From the NCBI RefSeq assembly GCF_003660105.1, contig NZ_CP032823.1, forward strand, positions 186,001-250,000: 64,000 bases of DNA. The letters run 5' to 3'. Origin of the DNA: Aliarcobacter cryaerophilus ATCC 43158 (lineage in GTDB: Bacteria; Campylobacterota; Campylobacteria; Campylobacterales; Arcobacteraceae). The translations under genes and the position numbers were made by a program. The notes under the pieces are model-generated. The model ran no database searches. It had not been told where the DNA came from and was given only the letters and a program-made list of their open reading frames with translations. Positions 47,849 to 59,539 of this stretch are shown here, in pieces; position 1 is the stretch's first letter; every line of letters begins with the position of its first letter.

Positions 47849-48213
47849 TGAAAAGTATAAATCTTCAAAGAACTGAATCCTTATTGATGGAGCTTATACC
47901 TCAAGCTCTGTCACAACTACAAAACAGTAAAATAAACTCTTTACCAATAACAGGTGTAAACTGTAAGAACGGAAAATACGATGCAATTGTATATTTTGAT
48001 GGTAGTGATTTTGATAAAAATGAGGTAAAAGAGGTAATTGAATCTCTAAAAAAAGCAAATGGAAGAATAAAAAGTGATGTATTGGCAAGTACAGGATGGT
48101 ATAAATGTCCAAATTTTAAATTTGAACTAGATACATCTTTGGAAAAATCAAAAAATATTGAAGACCTATTTGCAAAAATAAAAAAAGATAAAACAAAAAG
48201 TGAAAAAGAATGA
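47848..48213 (+). CDS. rbfA: Ribosome-binding factor A
   Basis: A 121-aa RbfA KH-fold protein: [36 protein letters not shown], and [17 protein letters not shown] in place of the usual RxAPxLxF element. It assists 16S rRNA maturation. Overlaps infB and rimP. Confidence 0.88.
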   Translation: MKSINLQRTESLLMELIPQALSQLQNSKINSLPITGVNCKNGKYDAIVYFDGSDFDKNEVKEVIESLKKANGRIKSDVLASTGWYKCPNFKFELDTSLEKSKNIEDLFAKIKKDKTKSEKE

Positions 48214-48638
48214 ATTTAGAAGAGCAAATTAAACTAATAGTTGAAAATAGTGGGCTAAAGCTTTATGATATTGTTACAAAAAAAGAGCATGAGAGAAATG
48301 TTTTTAGAGTTATTGTAACATCAAAAGATGGTGTAAATTTAGATAAATGTGCTGAAATTTCAAGATTAATATCTCCAATTTTAGATATTGATGAGCCAAT
48401 GGGTGGAAAATATAATCTTGAAGTTAGTTCTCCTGGAATTGAGAGAAAATTAAAAAAACCAGAACATTTTATAGCGAGTATTGGTGAGCTTGTAAAAGTG
48501 AAAAATATTGAAACAGATAGTTTAAAAGGTGAACTTTTAAGCGCAGACAATGCCAAAATAACTATAAAAACAGAGTTCGGAGAAGAAGAAATTACTTATG
48601 ATAATATCTTAAGTGCTGCAACATATTTTGAGTGGTAA
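48210..48638 (+). CDS. rimP: Ribosome maturation factor RimP
   Basis: A 142-aa Rim[54 protein letters not shown] (signature EVSSPGxxRxL). Needed for 30S assembly. Ends the infB-rbfA-rimP set. Confidence 0.94.
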   Translation: MNLEEQIKLIVENSGLKLYDIVTKKEHERNVFRVIVTSKDGVNLDKCAEISRLISPILDIDEPMGGKYNLEVSSPGIERKLKKPEHFIASIGELVKVKNIETDSLKGELLSADNAKITIKTEFGEEEITYDNILSAATYFEW

Positions 48639-48651
48639 AAAGTAGTTTTTT

Positions 48652-49659
48652 ATGAAGATTGATGATAATTTCTATATGAAATTAGCCATTGATGAGGCTT
48701 GGAAATATCAACTTTTAACTTACCCAAATCCTGCTGTTGGGTGTGTTGTTGTAAAAGCTGGAAAGCTTTTAGCAGTTGAAGCACATAAAGAAGCAGGAAT
48801 GCCACATGCTGAAATCAATGCACTAAAAACTGCATTCCTTACACAAGAACCAAATTCGGTTTTAAAAATCAAAAATAAAAGTTCTGAAATACATGAATAC
48901 TTAATTAAAAATCATAATAATTTTTTTGCAGATTGTGAAATATATACAACGCTAGAACCTTGCAATCATGATGGAAAAACTCCATCTTGTGCAAAACTTT
49001 TATCTATTTTAAAACCACAAAGAGTAATTATTGGTTCATTTGATACAAACAAAATTGCAAGTGGTGGTATAAAAACATTAGAAGATGAAAATATAAACAT
49101 CACAACAAATGTTTTAGAAAAAGAGTGTGAAAATCTTTTAATTCCTTTTAAATCTTGGCAAAATAAAACTTGTATATTTTTCAAAATGGCACAAACTTTA
49201 AATGGTGCAATAGATGGTCAAATTAGCTCTCAAAGAGCAAAACTATATTTACATACGTTAAGAGATAAGATTGACCTTCTCTTGATTGGTGGAAACACTG
49301 TAAGAACTGATAAACCAACTTTAGATACAAGATATATAAAAGGGAGCGAACCAGATGTTTTTATTTATAGTAAAAATAAAGTTTTTCCTCAAAATATACC
49401 ACTTTTTAAAGTACCAAACAGAAAAGTAATTATCAGTGATGATTTATTTAAAATACTTGATTATAAGTTTGTGATGGTTGAAGGTGTTTATAATCTTCTT
49501 GATATTTTAAAAGATAAAATAGACTTTTTTATTTTAATAATAAGCCCAAAAATTAGAAATGGAATTAATGCTTTAAACGAGCTAAATATAGATTTTGAAA
49601 TATTACATGAAAACTATTTAGGGGATGAAAAGATAGTTTTTTTAAAAAAGAAGATTTAA
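48652..49659 (+). CDS. ribD: Bifunctional riboflavin biosynthesis deaminase/reductase RibD
   Basis: A 335-aa two-domain enzyme. The deaminase has zinc motifs PHAEINAL and TTLEPCNHDGKTPSCAKLL. The reductase domain has FKMAQTLNGAIDGQI and LLIGGNTVRTDKPTLDTR. The C-terminal reductase half is somewhat short, ending KIVFLKKKI. Catalyses the second and third steps of riboflavin synthesis. Confidence 0.94.
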   Translation: MKIDDNFYMKLAIDEAWKYQLLTYPNPAVGCVVVKAGKLLAVEAHKEAGMPHAEINALKTAFLTQEPNSVLKIKNKSSEIHEYLIKNHNNFFADCEIYTTLEPCNHDGKTPSCAKLLSILKPQRVIIGSFDTNKIASGGIKTLEDENINITTNVLEKECENLLIPFKSWQNKTCIFFKMAQTLNGAIDGQISSQRAKLYLHTLRDKIDLLLIGGNTVRTDKPTLDTRYIKGSEPDVFIYSKNKVFPQNIPLFKVPNRKVIISDDLFKILDYKFVMVEGVYNLLDILKDKIDFFILIISPKIRNGINALNELNIDFEILHENYLGDEKIVFLKKKI

Positions 49660-49675
49660 TATATTGAGATTTTAT

Positions 49676-49702
49676 AAAAAGCTAGAATAAATCTAGCTTT
49701 TT
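49676..49702. terminator. Bidirectional terminator between ribD and efp
   Basis: An 11-bp stem, AAAAAGCTAGA with its complement, has a 5-nt loop, with A- and T-rich flanks giving U-tracts on both strands. Confidence 0.85.
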
Positions 49703-49704
49703 AA

Positions 49705-50265
49705 TTATTTTACTTTTTCTAAGTATTCACCAGTTCTAGTATCTACTCTTATTACATCACCTTCAAGAATATGAAAAGGTATTTGAACAACAGCACCTGA
49801 TTCTAAAGTAGCTGGTTTTCTTCCACCTTGAGAGTCACCTTTGAAGTTTGGTGGAGTCTCTACAATTTTTAATTCAACAACCATAGGAGGCTCAACTGTA
49901 ATAGCTTTTCCATTGAAATACATCATATCTACTTGCATTCCATCTATTATCCAATCAAATGCATCTCCAACTTGCTCGTAAGTTAAACCTTCTTGCTCAT
50001 AATTTGAAGTATCCATAAATTGTAATAATTCACCATCATCATACAAAAATTGCATCTGTTTTTGTTGTAAATTTGGAGTTTCACATTTATCACCAGCGTG
50101 AAAAGTTTTTTCAATAGTTTTTCCATTTAAGAAAGATTTTATTTTTGCTCGTACAAATGCAGCACCTTTCCCAGGTTTTACATGTTGATATTCAACAATT
50201 TTATATGGAATTCCCTCAACTTCAATTTTAAGACCTTTTTTTAATTCGCTCATTCCAATTGCCAT
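49705..50265 (-). CDS. efp: Translation elongation factor P
   Basis: A 186-aa EF-P. The tip loop [18 protein letters not shown] carries a Lys at the position often modified. The C-terminal signature is [30 protein letters not shown] rescues ribosomes stalled on polyproline. serA lies 9 bp downstream-to-upstream on the same strand. Confidence 0.97.
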   Translation of the reverse strand: MAIGMSELKKGLKIEVEGIPYKIVEYQHVKPGKGAAFVRAKIKSFLNGKTIEKTFHAGDKCETPNLQQKQMQFLYDDGELLQFMDTSNYEQEGLTYEQVGDAFDWIIDGMQVDMMYFNGKAITVEPPMVVELKIVETPPNFKGDSQGGRKPATLESGAVVQIPFHILEGDVIRVDTRTGEYLEKVK

Positions 50266-50274
50266 TTTTACTCC

Positions 50275-51864
50275 TTATATTTCAGCATAAGCAACAGCAA
50301 TGCTAGCTTCTAAATTATCAAGTTCACTAGTTACTTTTGAGTTTGCTTTTTCATCTATTAATATAACTGCAAGAGCAGTTCCTTCTTTACCACGACTTAG
50401 TCTAAAGTCAGATATATTGATACCATTTTCACCTAAAATATTTCCAACTTTTCCTACAACACCTGGAATATCTTTGTTTTTCATGATAATCATTTTACCT
50501 TTTGGTTCAACATCAATAACAAAACCATCAAGATCAACAACTCTTTGAACATCTTCACCAAATACAGTTCCTGATATAGCTTTTACACCTTTTGCATTTG
50601 TAATTTTTACAGATACTTTATTTTTGTAACCACTACTATTTGTTAATTTTTTAGTAGTTAATTCTATATTTTTCTCTTTAGCAATAAAGTTTGCATTTAC
50701 ATAGTTTACACTACTGCTACTAGCACTAGCACTAAGAACACCAACACTTGCAAAAGTTTGTAAAGAATCTACAAATTCAGCTAATTCACCCTCTGCACTT
50801 ACTTCAATAGCTCTAATTTCGCTTTTACTAATTTGTGCTAGTAAAAATGCCATTTTTTGAGTTAATTCGATATATGGTTTTACAAAAGAAGGAATTTTAC
50901 TCTCATCAATTGGAAGATTTAAAGCATTTGGATATGATATACCTCTTGCACTTTCTATTGCATTGTTTGCACTTTGAATAGATATCTCTTTTTGACTCTC
51001 TTTTGTATTTGCTCCAAGATGTGCTGTTAAAGTTACATTTGGTAAATCTAAAAGTGGATGAGAAGTTGCTGGCTCTTTTTTGAATACATCAATTCCAGCC
51101 ATTGCAATTTTTCCACTCTTTAAATTTTCTACAAGAGCTTCCTCATTATATAATCCACCTCTAGCACAGTTTATTAATATAACACCATCTTTCATTTTTT
51201 TTATCTCATCGAAACTAATCATATCAATAGTATCTTTGTTTTTTGGAGTATGAATTGTAATAATATCACAAGCTAATATGTCTTCAAAATTTGTAGTATA
51301 AGTAATACCTAAATCTGTTGCTTTTGTGCTAGGAATAAATGGGTCATAAGTAATAACATCCATTTCAAAAGCTTTAGCTCTAAGCGCAACTCTATGACCA
51401 ATATTTCCAAAACCAATAACACCTAGTTTTTTACCATAAAGCTCATTTCCATACCAATCTTCTCTTTTCCAAACTCTATCAATTTTTAATTGATTATGAG
51501 CATATGGAAATTTTCTCATACAAGATAACATATGAGCCATTGTAAGCTCAACTGCTGCTATTGTATTTGCAGTAGGAACATTCATAGCGATTATTCCCCT
51601 TTTACTGCAACCTTCAATATCAACATTATCATAACCAACACCAGCTCGTATAATTGCTTTTAACTTAACTGCTGCATTTAAAAATTTTTCATCAACATCT
51701 GTTGAAGATCTAGTAATTGCAACATCTGCATCTTTTATAATATCTAATAGTTTTACTTTATCAATATCAGCTGCAAATACATAATTTATATCTTCTGTTT
51801 TTTCTAAAATTTTTAATCCAGCTTCGTGAATATGATCACAAACTACAATTGTTTTTTTACTCAT
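50275..51864 (-). CDS. serA: D-3-phosphoglycerate dehydrogenase
   Basis: A 529-aa long-form PGDH, the first serine-synthesis enzyme. The NAD site is LGVIGFGNIGHRVALRAKAF. Catalytic motifs are INCARGGLYNEEAL and LTAHLGANTKESQ. An intervening ASB domain is followed by a C-terminal ACT domain (KDIPGVVGKVGNILGENGI), the usual serine-sensing site. Confidence 0.97.
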   Translation of the reverse strand: MSKKTIVVCDHIHEAGLKILEKTEDINYVFAADIDKVKLLDIIKDADVAITRSSTDVDEKFLNAAVKLKAIIRAGVGYDNVDIEGCSKRGIIAMNVPTANTIAAVELTMAHMLSCMRKFPYAHNQLKIDRVWKREDWYGNELYGKKLGVIGFGNIGHRVALRAKAFEMDVITYDPFIPSTKATDLGITYTTNFEDILACDIITIHTPKNKDTIDMISFDEIKKMKDGVILINCARGGLYNEEALVENLKSGKIAMAGIDVFKKEPATSHPLLDLPNVTLTAHLGANTKESQKEISIQSANNAIESARGISYPNALNLPIDESKIPSFVKPYIELTQKMAFLLAQISKSEIRAIEVSAEGELAEFVDSLQTFASVGVLSASASSSSVNYVNANFIAKEKNIELTTKKLTNSSGYKNKVSVKITNAKGVKAISGTVFGEDVQRVVDLDGFVIDVEPKGKMIIMKNKDIPGVVGKVGNILGENGINISDFRLSRGKEGTALAVILIDEKANSKVTSELDNLEASIAVAYAEI

Positions 51865-51874
51865 TAAAATATTC

Positions 51875-53530
51875 CTACTTTTTGAATTGATCTTTTATAA
51901 CATCACCCAAAGTCATAGACATATCATCATTTACAGACTTTAGCATATCTCTTTCTTGTTGTTGCTCTAATCTTCTTATAGATAATCTAACTCTATTTTT
52001 TTTAGTGTCAATATTTATAACAACAGCTTCAATTTCATCACCAATTGATACTTCATCAATATTTAATGGACCAAAATCTTCAGTTCTTACAAGTCCATCT
52101 AGGTTATTCTCAAGTTTTATAAATAGACCGAAATCTTTTTTATCTTTTATAGCACCTTTTACAATATCACCAATTTTGTATTTATCTTGGAAATCTTTTG
52201 CAGGAGAAGTAGCTATTTCTTTTATAGAAAGTGATATATTTTCTTTTTCTCTATCTATTTTGATAATTTTAACTTCAACTTCATCACCTTTTTTGAAAAG
52301 GTTTTTACATTTACTATTTGGCTCCCAACTTGACTCTTCATTATGAAGTAATCCATCAACATCACCTAGAGTAACAAAAGCTCCAAATTCAGTTAAAGTT
52401 GCGATTTTTCCTTTTAAAATATCTCCTACTTTATGAGAGTTTACAAATTTATTAAATGGTTTTTCTTGAAGGTTTTTTAAACTAACTCTTAATCTTTTTT
52501 GGTCAAAGTTTAGTTCAATTACTTCAACATTTATCTCATCTCCAATATTTAAAATCTCTTTTGGATTTTTAATGTTTTTGTTCCAAGAAAGTTCTGAAAT
52601 ATGTAAAAGTCCTTCAATATCATTTCCTAAATCAACAAAAGCTCCATAAGATTCAAAATTTGAAACAGTTACAGTAATAGTATCACCAACTTCTAATCTA
52701 TCTTTTATCTCTTCCCATGGATTTGATAAAGCAGCTTTTATTGATAGGCTTAAATGTTGTTTATTTTTATCATAAGATAATACAATAACAGAAACAGTAT
52801 CACCTTCAGAGTAGTAATTTGCTGGGTTTACTGGACCTTTATAAGAAATCTCATTGTAGTTTACAAGACCATCTATTCCACCTAAATCTACAAACATTCC
52901 ATAAGAAGTAATTTTTTTAATAACTCCATCAATTGGCTCTTTATTCTCTAAAATTTCAGCAATTTTGCTATCTTTTACAGATTTACTCTCTTCAATTAAT
53001 TTTTTTCTTGAAACAATAATCGAACTTTGATTTTTGTTTACTTTAATAACTTTTGCTTTTATTGTTTTTCCAATTGCACCAATAGTTTTCATATATGATT
53101 GAGCTAGAGGCATAAAGTATTCACAACCATCTGTATCTTCAAGAGTGAAACCACCTCTTTGCTTAACAGATACTATTTTAGCTTCAATTGTAACGTCTTC
53201 AAAGTTTTCACCATGAGTAGCTATAAAGTTATTAAACTTCTCTTTTTGAAGTACTTTTCTGTGAGAAATACTAGGTCTTTCACCTCTGTTTCCCATAAGC
53301 ATAACAGGAATTGTATCTCCAACTTTATACTTTAATTCACCATTTGTTGTAATTTCAGACACTGACAATAAACCTTCAATTTTTTGTCCAACATCAACTA
53401 AAACTCTCTCAGCATTTATATCAACAATTACACCATCAACCACAGAGTTGTTCTCTGATTGCTCAAAAGACTCATTTAGCATTTGCTCAAAGTCAAAGTC
53501 TTCACCTAAATCTATATCTTCCATACGCAT
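51875..53530 (-). CDS. rpsA: 30S ribosomal protein S1
   Basis: A 551-aa protein with six S1 repeats, each with glycine-phenylalanine signatures such as GMFVDLGGIDGLV, GAFVDLGNDIEGLLHISE, GAFVTLGDVDGLLH and GLFIKLENNLDGLV. It unfolds mRNA on the ribosome. Two Met codons near the start (ATGCGTATGGAA) make either 53530 or 53524 possible. Confidence 0.95.
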   Translation of the reverse strand: MRMEDIDLGEDFDFEQMLNESFEQSENNSVVDGVIVDINAERVLVDVGQKIEGLLSVSEITTNGELKYKVGDTIPVMLMGNRGERPSISHRKVLQKEKFNNFIATHGENFEDVTIEAKIVSVKQRGGFTLEDTDGCEYFMPLAQSYMKTIGAIGKTIKAKVIKVNKNQSSIIVSRKKLIEESKSVKDSKIAEILENKEPIDGVIKKITSYGMFVDLGGIDGLVNYNEISYKGPVNPANYYSEGDTVSVIVLSYDKNKQHLSLSIKAALSNPWEEIKDRLEVGDTITVTVSNFESYGAFVDLGNDIEGLLHISELSWNKNIKNPKEILNIGDEINVEVIELNFDQKRLRVSLKNLQEKPFNKFVNSHKVGDILKGKIATLTEFGAFVTLGDVDGLLHNEESSWEPNSKCKNLFKKGDEVEVKIIKIDREKENISLSIKEIATSPAKDFQDKYKIGDIVKGAIKDKKDFGLFIKLENNLDGLVRTEDFGPLNIDEVSIGDEIEAVVINIDTKKNRVRLSIRRLEQQQERDMLKSVNDDMSMTLGDVIKDQFKK

Positions 53531-53594
53531 TTTGTACCTTCTTTGTTTACCAGTTTATTTAAAATAGCAAGATTGTACAAAAAAATCACTTAAA

Positions 53595-54434
53595 TTATGG
53601 TTTAAAGCCTTTGATTTTATCACATACTTTTTGAATAACCCAGTCAGGTGTGCTCGCACCTGCAGTGATTCCACAAAATTTTTTATCTTTAAACCAAGAT
53701 TTTTCTAACTCTTGTTCATTTTCTATTAAATATGAATTTTCACAATTTTCAAGACAAATCGAGTGTAGTTGTTTTGTATTCGATGAGCTTTTTCCACCAA
53801 TTACAATCATAATATCAGCTTTTCTTGAAATATCTCTTGCTGCATCTTGGTTTTCAAAAGTTGCATCACAAATTGTATTAAAAACTCGTACTTCTTTATT
53901 TTTTAGAATTAGCTCATTTATGATTTCTAAGTAAGTCTCTTTTTTCTTTGTAGTTTGAGCAACACAAGCAATTTTATTATTTTTGAATTTTATATTTTTC
54001 AGATCTTTTGGAGATAATATTATATGAACATCATCTAAATCACAAGCGTAAGATTTAACACCTTTTACTTCAGGATGCTCAATATCTCCAAAAATAAGAA
54101 TAGAGTAACCTTCTTTTGACATATTTTTTACTATATTTTGGGGAGTTGTTACAAATGGACAAGTAGCATTTATAACTTTTTTAACACCCTTTTTAAGATC
54201 TCTTAAATCATTTTTTGGAATACCATGAGTTCTAATAATTACAGTATCATCTGGTTTTACATCACTTAATTGTGAATACAATCCGACATTAAAATCTTTT
54301 TTTAATCTATTTATCTCATCTTCATTGTGAATAAGTGGTCCCATAGTTGCACTATTTTCATATTTTTGTGCAATTTCAATAGCTCTTTTTACACCAAAAC
54401 AAAAACCATAGCTACTTGCTAGTTCTATTTTCAA
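53595..54434 (-). CDS. ispH: 4-hydroxy-3-methylbut-2-enyl diphosphate reductase
   Basis: A 279-aa iron-sulfur enzyme, last step of the MEP isoprenoid pathway. Cluster cysteines are in SYGFCFGVKRAIE, VINATCPFVTTPQ and NTICDATFENQDA. Also conserved are IRTHGIPKND and GGKSSSNTKQL. The ispH-rpsA order is common. Confidence 0.96.
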   Translation of the reverse strand: MKIELASSYGFCFGVKRAIEIAQKYENSATMGPLIHNEDEINRLKKDFNVGLYSQLSDVKPDDTVIIRTHGIPKNDLRDLKKGVKKVINATCPFVTTPQNIVKNMSKEGYSILIFGDIEHPEVKGVKSYACDLDDVHIILSPKDLKNIKFKNNKIACVAQTTKKKETYLEIINELILKNKEVRVFNTICDATFENQDAARDISRKADIMIVIGGKSSSNTKQLHSICLENCENSYLIENEQELEKSWFKDKKFCGITAGASTPDWVIQKVCDKIKGFKP

Positions 54435-54443
54435 AATTCATCC

Positions 54444-55721
54444 TTAATACAAAGAGTCTAAAATCTCTTTAAAGTTTGGAAAAGATGAGTTTATGCACTC
54501 CACATCATCTATTTTCATATCACAATTTAACCCAGCTATTGCAAAACTCATAGCAATTCTATGATCACCATAAGAGTCAATAGTTGCACTTTTTAATTTT
54601 CCACCTCTTATTTCATAACCATCTTCAAACTCTGTAAAATCAACTCCGCAAAGTTCTAAATTATCTACAACAGCTTTTATTCGGTCACTCTCTTTTACTC
54701 TTAGCTCTTTTGCATTTCTTACTGTAGATTTTCCTTTTGCTAAGCTCATAGCAATACTAAGTGCTGGAAGCTCATCTATTAGCCAAGATATATTTTCACT
54801 TACTTCAACACCATTTAATTCATCTCCGATAATTTCAATATCACCAATTGGTTCATAAATATTCTCTTTTTCAATAAAATTTACTATTGCTCCCATTTTT
54901 TTTAAAACAACATAAGCTTCAACTCTTGTTGGGTTTAAAGATGCATTTTTTATTACAACCCTAGAGCCTTTTGAAATTGCAGCTGCAACAGCAAAGAAAA
55001 ATCCACTAGAAGGATCAGCTGGAACAGTTATATTTAAAGGCTTTAAGTGAGATGTTAGAGGTTTTATATTAATAAAGCCTTCATTATCTGTAAAAATTTC
55101 TGCTCCCATACCTTTTAGCATTCGCTCAGTATGATCACGAGTTAGCTCATTTTCTTTATATTTACTAACATTAGTAGCTCTAAGAGCTGCCAAAATCATA
55201 GCTGATTTAACTTGAGCTGAGTCTACTGGTGAGATGTAAGAGAAAGGTTTTAAATATTTTTCTCCTCTTATAAATAGAGGTGCTTTGTTTCCATTTTCTC
55301 TTCCATCAATATTTGCTCCAATATTTCTTAAAGGATCTGCAACTCTTTTCATTGGTCTGCTTCGTAAGTATTTATCCCCACTTAAAACAAAAGAGCCATC
55401 GACACTTGCTAATAATCCACAAAAAAGTCTCATAGCAGTTCCAGAATTTCCGCAATCAAGTACATCATCAGGTTCGATTAAATTATCAACTGGAGTAATT
55501 TCAACACTACTTCCATCTCTTTTTATTTTTGCACCTAATTGTTCTACAATTTTTAGAGTATTTAAAGTATCTTCTGCAGTTAAATAGTTTTTAATATATG
55601 AAGTTTTATTTGAAAATAGTGAAAACATAGCACATCTGTGAGATATTGATTTATCGCTTGCAATATTTTCTATAACAACATCAAAAGGCTTATTTAATCT
55701 TTTTATATTAAAACTTGACAT
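54444..55721 (-). CDS. aroA: 3-phosphoshikimate 1-carboxyvinyltransferase
   Basis: A 425-aa EPSP synthase: [46 protein letters not shown] and [13 protein letters not shown]. Sixth step of the shikimate pathway. 9 bp from ispH and 9 bp from pheT, in one minus-strand run. Confidence 0.97.
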   Translation of the reverse strand: MSSFNIKRLNKPFDVVIENIASDKSISHRCAMFSLFSNKTSYIKNYLTAEDTLNTLKIVEQLGAKIKRDGSSVEITPVDNLIEPDDVLDCGNSGTAMRLFCGLLASVDGSFVLSGDKYLRSRPMKRVADPLRNIGANIDGRENGNKAPLFIRGEKYLKPFSYISPVDSAQVKSAMILAALRATNVSKYKENELTRDHTERMLKGMGAEIFTDNEGFINIKPLTSHLKPLNITVPADPSSGFFFAVAAAISKGSRVVIKNASLNPTRVEAYVVLKKMGAIVNFIEKENIYEPIGDIEIIGDELNGVEVSENISWLIDELPALSIAMSLAKGKSTVRNAKELRVKESDRIKAVVDNLELCGVDFTEFEDGYEIRGGKLKSATIDSYGDHRIAMSFAIAGLNCDMKIDDVECINSSFPNFKEILDSLY

Positions 55722-55730
55722 CTTTTTCCC

Positions 55731-58052
55731 TTATCTTAAAGTAATATTTAATTTCTCTTTTAAAGCATCTAAAATTGAGTTTATAACTTGATTTATATCT
55801 TCATCTTCAAGTGTTTTGTCATCACTTTGAAGAGTAAATCTAATAGTTAAACTCTCATTTTCCCCAAGTTTATCATCACTATATATATCGATTAAGTTAT
55901 ATTGTTTAATCAGGTTATTATTTAGTGAATTTATAACTTTTTTAATCTCTTTAAACTCTAAAGTTTTTGGAGCAATTATGCTTAAATCTTTTCTTGAAGC
56001 TTGAAACTTAGAGTAAGAAGATGCTTTTATTAGACTATCTTCTAAACTATCAAAATCTATTTGTGCAAAAAAAGTGTCACTTAAATCAAAATGAGCGGCA
56101 ACACTTGGGTGAAGTTTAGAGATAAATCCTGATATTTTTCCATCTATTAAAATATTTGCACTTTGATATGGATGAATAAATTTATTATCAATATTTGTCA
56201 TAGGTTCAAGCTCAAACTCACCAATAGTATTTAAAACTTTTTTTGCAAATGAGAAGAAATCTATATTTTTTGGTTTTCCAGCATTGCTTACATCTTCTAG
56301 CGATGAAGCTCCACTATGAACAAATGCAATCTTTTTACTTTCAACTCTATTTTCATCAAAAATAGTTCCAATTTCAAAAAAACTAGCACTTCTTGCACCT
56401 ATTTTGAAATTATTTGAACAAGCTTCAACAATATTTAAAAGTAGTGTAGTTCTGTAAGTATTTAACTCTTTAACAATAGGATTAATAATATCTAGCTCAT
56501 CTTTTACAGTTTTAAAACCATATTTTTCTAAATTTTCTTTTGAAGAAAAAACATATGTTAGTGTTTCAAAAAATCCATTTTCGATAGCTTTGTATCTTAA
56601 TTTATTCTTTTTTTGTAAATCTAAACTAGTTTTGTTTACTCTATTTACTTCATCAATAGCCAAAGGTTTTGAAATAATATTATCAATCCCAACCATTCTT
56701 ATAACTTCTTCAGCAATATCAGCAATATTTTTAATATCATGTCTATAATGTGGAACTTTAATCAATAAAATATCATCAACAGACTCTTTTATTTCAAATT
56801 CTAAAGAAGTTAAAATTCTCTCTATCTCAATTTTTTCTATATTTTGTCCAATAATAGAGTTTATATTTTTTACACTAATACTAAGAGTTATTTTTTCAAT
56901 ATCTTCTAAAAACTCTTTTGCTCCAGAGTATATAGTCGCTCCCATTTTAGAAGCAAAACTAGAAAAATAATTAACTCCATAATTTAAATCAGGGTTACTA
57001 CCTCTTGATGCTTTGTAAAATATATCACCTGTTTTTATCTTTGCATCAAAAACTCTTTTTGATATAACTTCAGGATTTATATAAGATGCTTCAAGTAAAA
57101 AATCACTTGAATTTTCACTAAAATCTTTTTGTTCTATACAGATTTGACTTAGACAGTTTGTACTTGAATAAGAGCAATCAAATCCTTTTTCATTTTTTCT
57201 TAAATCCAAAACACTAAGTTCATTTTTCAAAACAAAATCTTCTCTAGGATAAGCATTTAAAATAACACCAACGCAGTGAGTTGCATAGAAAAGTGAGTTC
57301 TTAATATTACTATTTTCTTTAAACTTACCAATTAAAGCTACTCTTAGATTTGTTACTAAATCTAGTTTGAAATCTGAAAAATCTATTGCTTTGTATGCTA
57401 AAAAAGTGTCAATGTTTGAACTATTTATCTCAAATATTTGACCAATACTAAGCTCGTGATCATTTATATTTTTATCTAATTCTATCAAAGGTAAATCATA
57501 AAAAGCTGCTAACTCTCTAGCAACTCCTAAAATACTTAAGCAATCACCTCTATTTGGAGTAAGACCAATTTCTATAATATCATCATTTAAAATAGGGTAA
57601 TCTTTTAACTCTTTTCCTAAAATAAGCTCTCCTATAGAGTTATCTAAAACCATAATTCCATCATTTAATTTTGGAAGTCCTAATTCTGTTGAAGAGCATA
57701 TCATTCCATTTGATTCTACTCCTCTTAGTTTGGCTGCCTTTATTTTAAAGTCATCTCCTAAAATAGCTCCAATAGTAGCAACTGCAACAGTTTGTCCAGC
57801 TTCTACATTTGATGCTCCACAAACAATTTGAGTAACTTCATCTCCTAAATCAACTTGACAAACATTTAATTTATCGGCATCTGGATGTTTCTCTTTGCTT
57901 AAAACTTTTGCAACAACAACTTTTGAAGCAATACTATTTTTTTCTACACTATCAACTTCTAAACCAATGCTATTTAATGTTTTGCAAATTTCATCTGTGC
58001 TTATATTTGATATATTTATAAACTCTTCTAGCCATCTTCTTGTAATTATCAT
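55731..58052 (-). CDS. pheT: Phenylalanine--tRNA ligase beta subunit
   Basis: A 773-aa beta subunit. The N-terminal tRNA-binding domain ([33 protein letters not shown]) is followed by B3/B4 editing, B5 and the catalytic-like core. The C-terminal FDX-ACB anticodon domain ([16 protein letters not shown]) closes the protein. Start overlaps the pheS stop by 4 bp. Confidence 0.97.
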   Translation of the reverse strand: MIITRRWLEEFINISNISTDEICKTLNSIGLEVDSVEKNSIASKVVVAKVLSKEKHPDADKLNVCQVDLGDEVTQIVCGASNVEAGQTVAVATIGAILGDDFKIKAAKLRGVESNGMICSSTELGLPKLNDGIMVLDNSIGELILGKELKDYPILNDDIIEIGLTPNRGDCLSILGVARELAAFYDLPLIELDKNINDHELSIGQIFEINSSNIDTFLAYKAIDFSDFKLDLVTNLRVALIGKFKENSNIKNSLFYATHCVGVILNAYPREDFVLKNELSVLDLRKNEKGFDCSYSSTNCLSQICIEQKDFSENSSDFLLEASYINPEVISKRVFDAKIKTGDIFYKASRGSNPDLNYGVNYFSSFASKMGATIYSGAKEFLEDIEKITLSISVKNINSIIGQNIEKIEIERILTSLEFEIKESVDDILLIKVPHYRHDIKNIADIAEEVIRMVGIDNIISKPLAIDEVNRVNKTSLDLQKKNKLRYKAIENGFFETLTYVFSSKENLEKYGFKTVKDELDIINPIVKELNTYRTTLLLNIVEACSNNFKIGARSASFFEIGTIFDENRVESKKIAFVHSGASSLEDVSNAGKPKNIDFFSFAKKVLNTIGEFELEPMTNIDNKFIHPYQSANILIDGKISGFISKLHPSVAAHFDLSDTFFAQIDFDSLEDSLIKASSYSKFQASRKDLSIIAPKTLEFKEIKKVINSLNNNLIKQYNLIDIYSDDKLGENESLTIRFTLQSDDKTLEDEDINQVINSILDALKEKLNITLR

Positions 58053-59041
58053 TTAAATTGTCCTAATAGTCTTGTATCACTTTCAAATAGAGATCTTAAA
58101 TCACCAATACTATGAATTAGCATAGCAAATCTTTCTATTCCTAAACCAAATGCATAACCTGATTTATTTTCATATCCAACTGCATCAAAAACATTTTGAT
58201 CTACAACTCCACATCCTAAAACTTCAAGCCAACCTGTTTGCGAGCATACACGACAACCATTTCCTTTACAAAATACACATGAAATATCAACTTCAGCTGA
58301 TGGTTCTGTAAATGGGAAATATGAAGGTCTAAATCTAACTTCAACTTCTCCAAACATGTGCTGTAAAAACTCAACTAAAACATGTTTTAAGTTTGCAAAT
58401 GAGATTTTATCAGCATCATCTACAACTAAAGCTTCAATTTGATGAAACATTGGAGTGTGAGTAATATCAAAATCTCTTCTAAAAACAGTTCCTGGTGCAA
58501 TCATTCTAATAGGAGCTTTTTGGCTTAACATTGTTCTTATTTGAACAGGTGAAGTATGAGTTCTTAGAAGTGTATAATCTTTGTTATAAAAAGTATCAGC
58601 CATATCACGTGCTGGATGATATTCAGGAAGATTTAGTGCTTGGAAGTTATGAAAGTCATCTTCAACTAGCGGACCTTCTTCAACTGTAAAATTAAGGTTC
58701 AAAAAGTAGTTAATAATTCTATTCATAGTTTCTGCAACTGGGTGAGCAGCACCACAGCTAAGTTCGTTATTAAACTTTGTAACATCAATTTTTTCAAATT
58801 GTAATTTTTTATCCAAAGCAATTATTTCTAGCTCTGATTTTTTGCTATCTAAAGCCTTTGTTATTTGCTCTTTTTGTCTATTTAGATTTTCTGCAAATGA
58901 TTTTTTATCATCAGCAGGAATATCTTTCATTTTTGCAAATTCTATAGTCAAAACTCCCTTTTTTCCAAGGGTATCAACTCTTAAACTCTCCAGTTCTTCA
59001 AGTGTTGAAGCAGATTCGATTTTCTTTATCCAAAGTTCCAA
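58049..59041 (-). CDS. pheS: Phenylalanine--tRNA ligase alpha subunit
   Basis: A 330-aa class II synthetase subunit: [42 protein letters not shown] and the C-terminal [14 protein letters not shown] small Cys insertion ([12 protein letters not shown]) lies before [11 protein letters not shown], as in many related bacteria. Forms an alpha2-beta2 enzyme with PheT. Confidence 0.97.
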   Translation of the reverse strand: MELWIKKIESASTLEELESLRVDTLGKKGVLTIEFAKMKDIPADDKKSFAENLNRQKEQITKALDSKKSELEIIALDKKLQFEKIDVTKFNNELSCGAAHPVAETMNRIINYFLNLNFTVEEGPLVEDDFHNFQALNLPEYHPARDMADTFYNKDYTLLRTHTSPVQIRTMLSQKAPIRMIAPGTVFRRDFDITHTPMFHQIEALVVDDADKISFANLKHVLVEFLQHMFGEVEVRFRPSYFPFTEPSAEVDISCVFCKGNGCRVCSQTGWLEVLGCGVVDQNVFDAVGYENKSGYAFGLGIERFAMLIHSIGDLRSLFESDTRLLGQFK

Positions 59042-59166
59042 TTTTTATTCCTAATCTCTAATTTATTTTTACAAAATATATATTTATAATCTCTCAAAGT
59101 TGCGATTATACCTAATTTTTTATTAGAGTTTGGTTATAATTTATTATAAAAAATCAAGGAGAAAAT

Positions 59167-59511
59167 ATGTGCATTTTTTGCAAAATTGTAAATAAAGAGA
59201 TACCTAGCAATATTGTATTAGAAGATGATAATTTTTTGGCTTTTCATGATATAAACCCTACAAGAAAGGTGCATGTTTTGGTTATTCCGAAATCTCATTA
59301 TGATTCATTTGAAGATGCTCCATCTGATATTATGTGTGATTTAAGTAACTTTATAAAAAAAGTTACAAAAGAGTTACAAATAGATAAAAGTGGATATAGA
59401 ATGATTACAAATATTGGAAATGATGGAGGACAAGAAGTTCCACATTTACATTTTCATTTGATTGGCGGTGAAAAAGTTGGAAGATTAGTTCGAGACAAAA
59501 ATGATTTATAA
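59167..59511 (+). CDS. HIT-family (HINT-like) protein
   Basis: A 114-aa histidine-triad protein: CIFCKIVNKEIPSNIVLEDD start and the triad HLHFHLIGGEK. HINT enzymes hydrolyse adenosine phosphoramidates. AAGGAG lies before the ATG. A single plus-strand gene within a minus-strand block. Confidence 0.93.
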   Translation: MCIFCKIVNKEIPSNIVLEDDNFLAFHDINPTRKVHVLVIPKSHYDSFEDAPSDIMCDLSNFIKKVTKELQIDKSGYRMITNIGNDGGQEVPHLHFHLIGGEKVGRLVRDKNDL

Positions 59512-59534
59512 GATAAACTTTTTTAGTTTATCTT
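59510..59534. terminator. Bidirectional terminator between the HIT gene and accA
   Basis: A 10-bp perfect stem, AAGATAAACT with its complement, has a T5 loop, between convergent genes. Confidence 0.7.
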
Positions 59535-59539
59535 ACTTA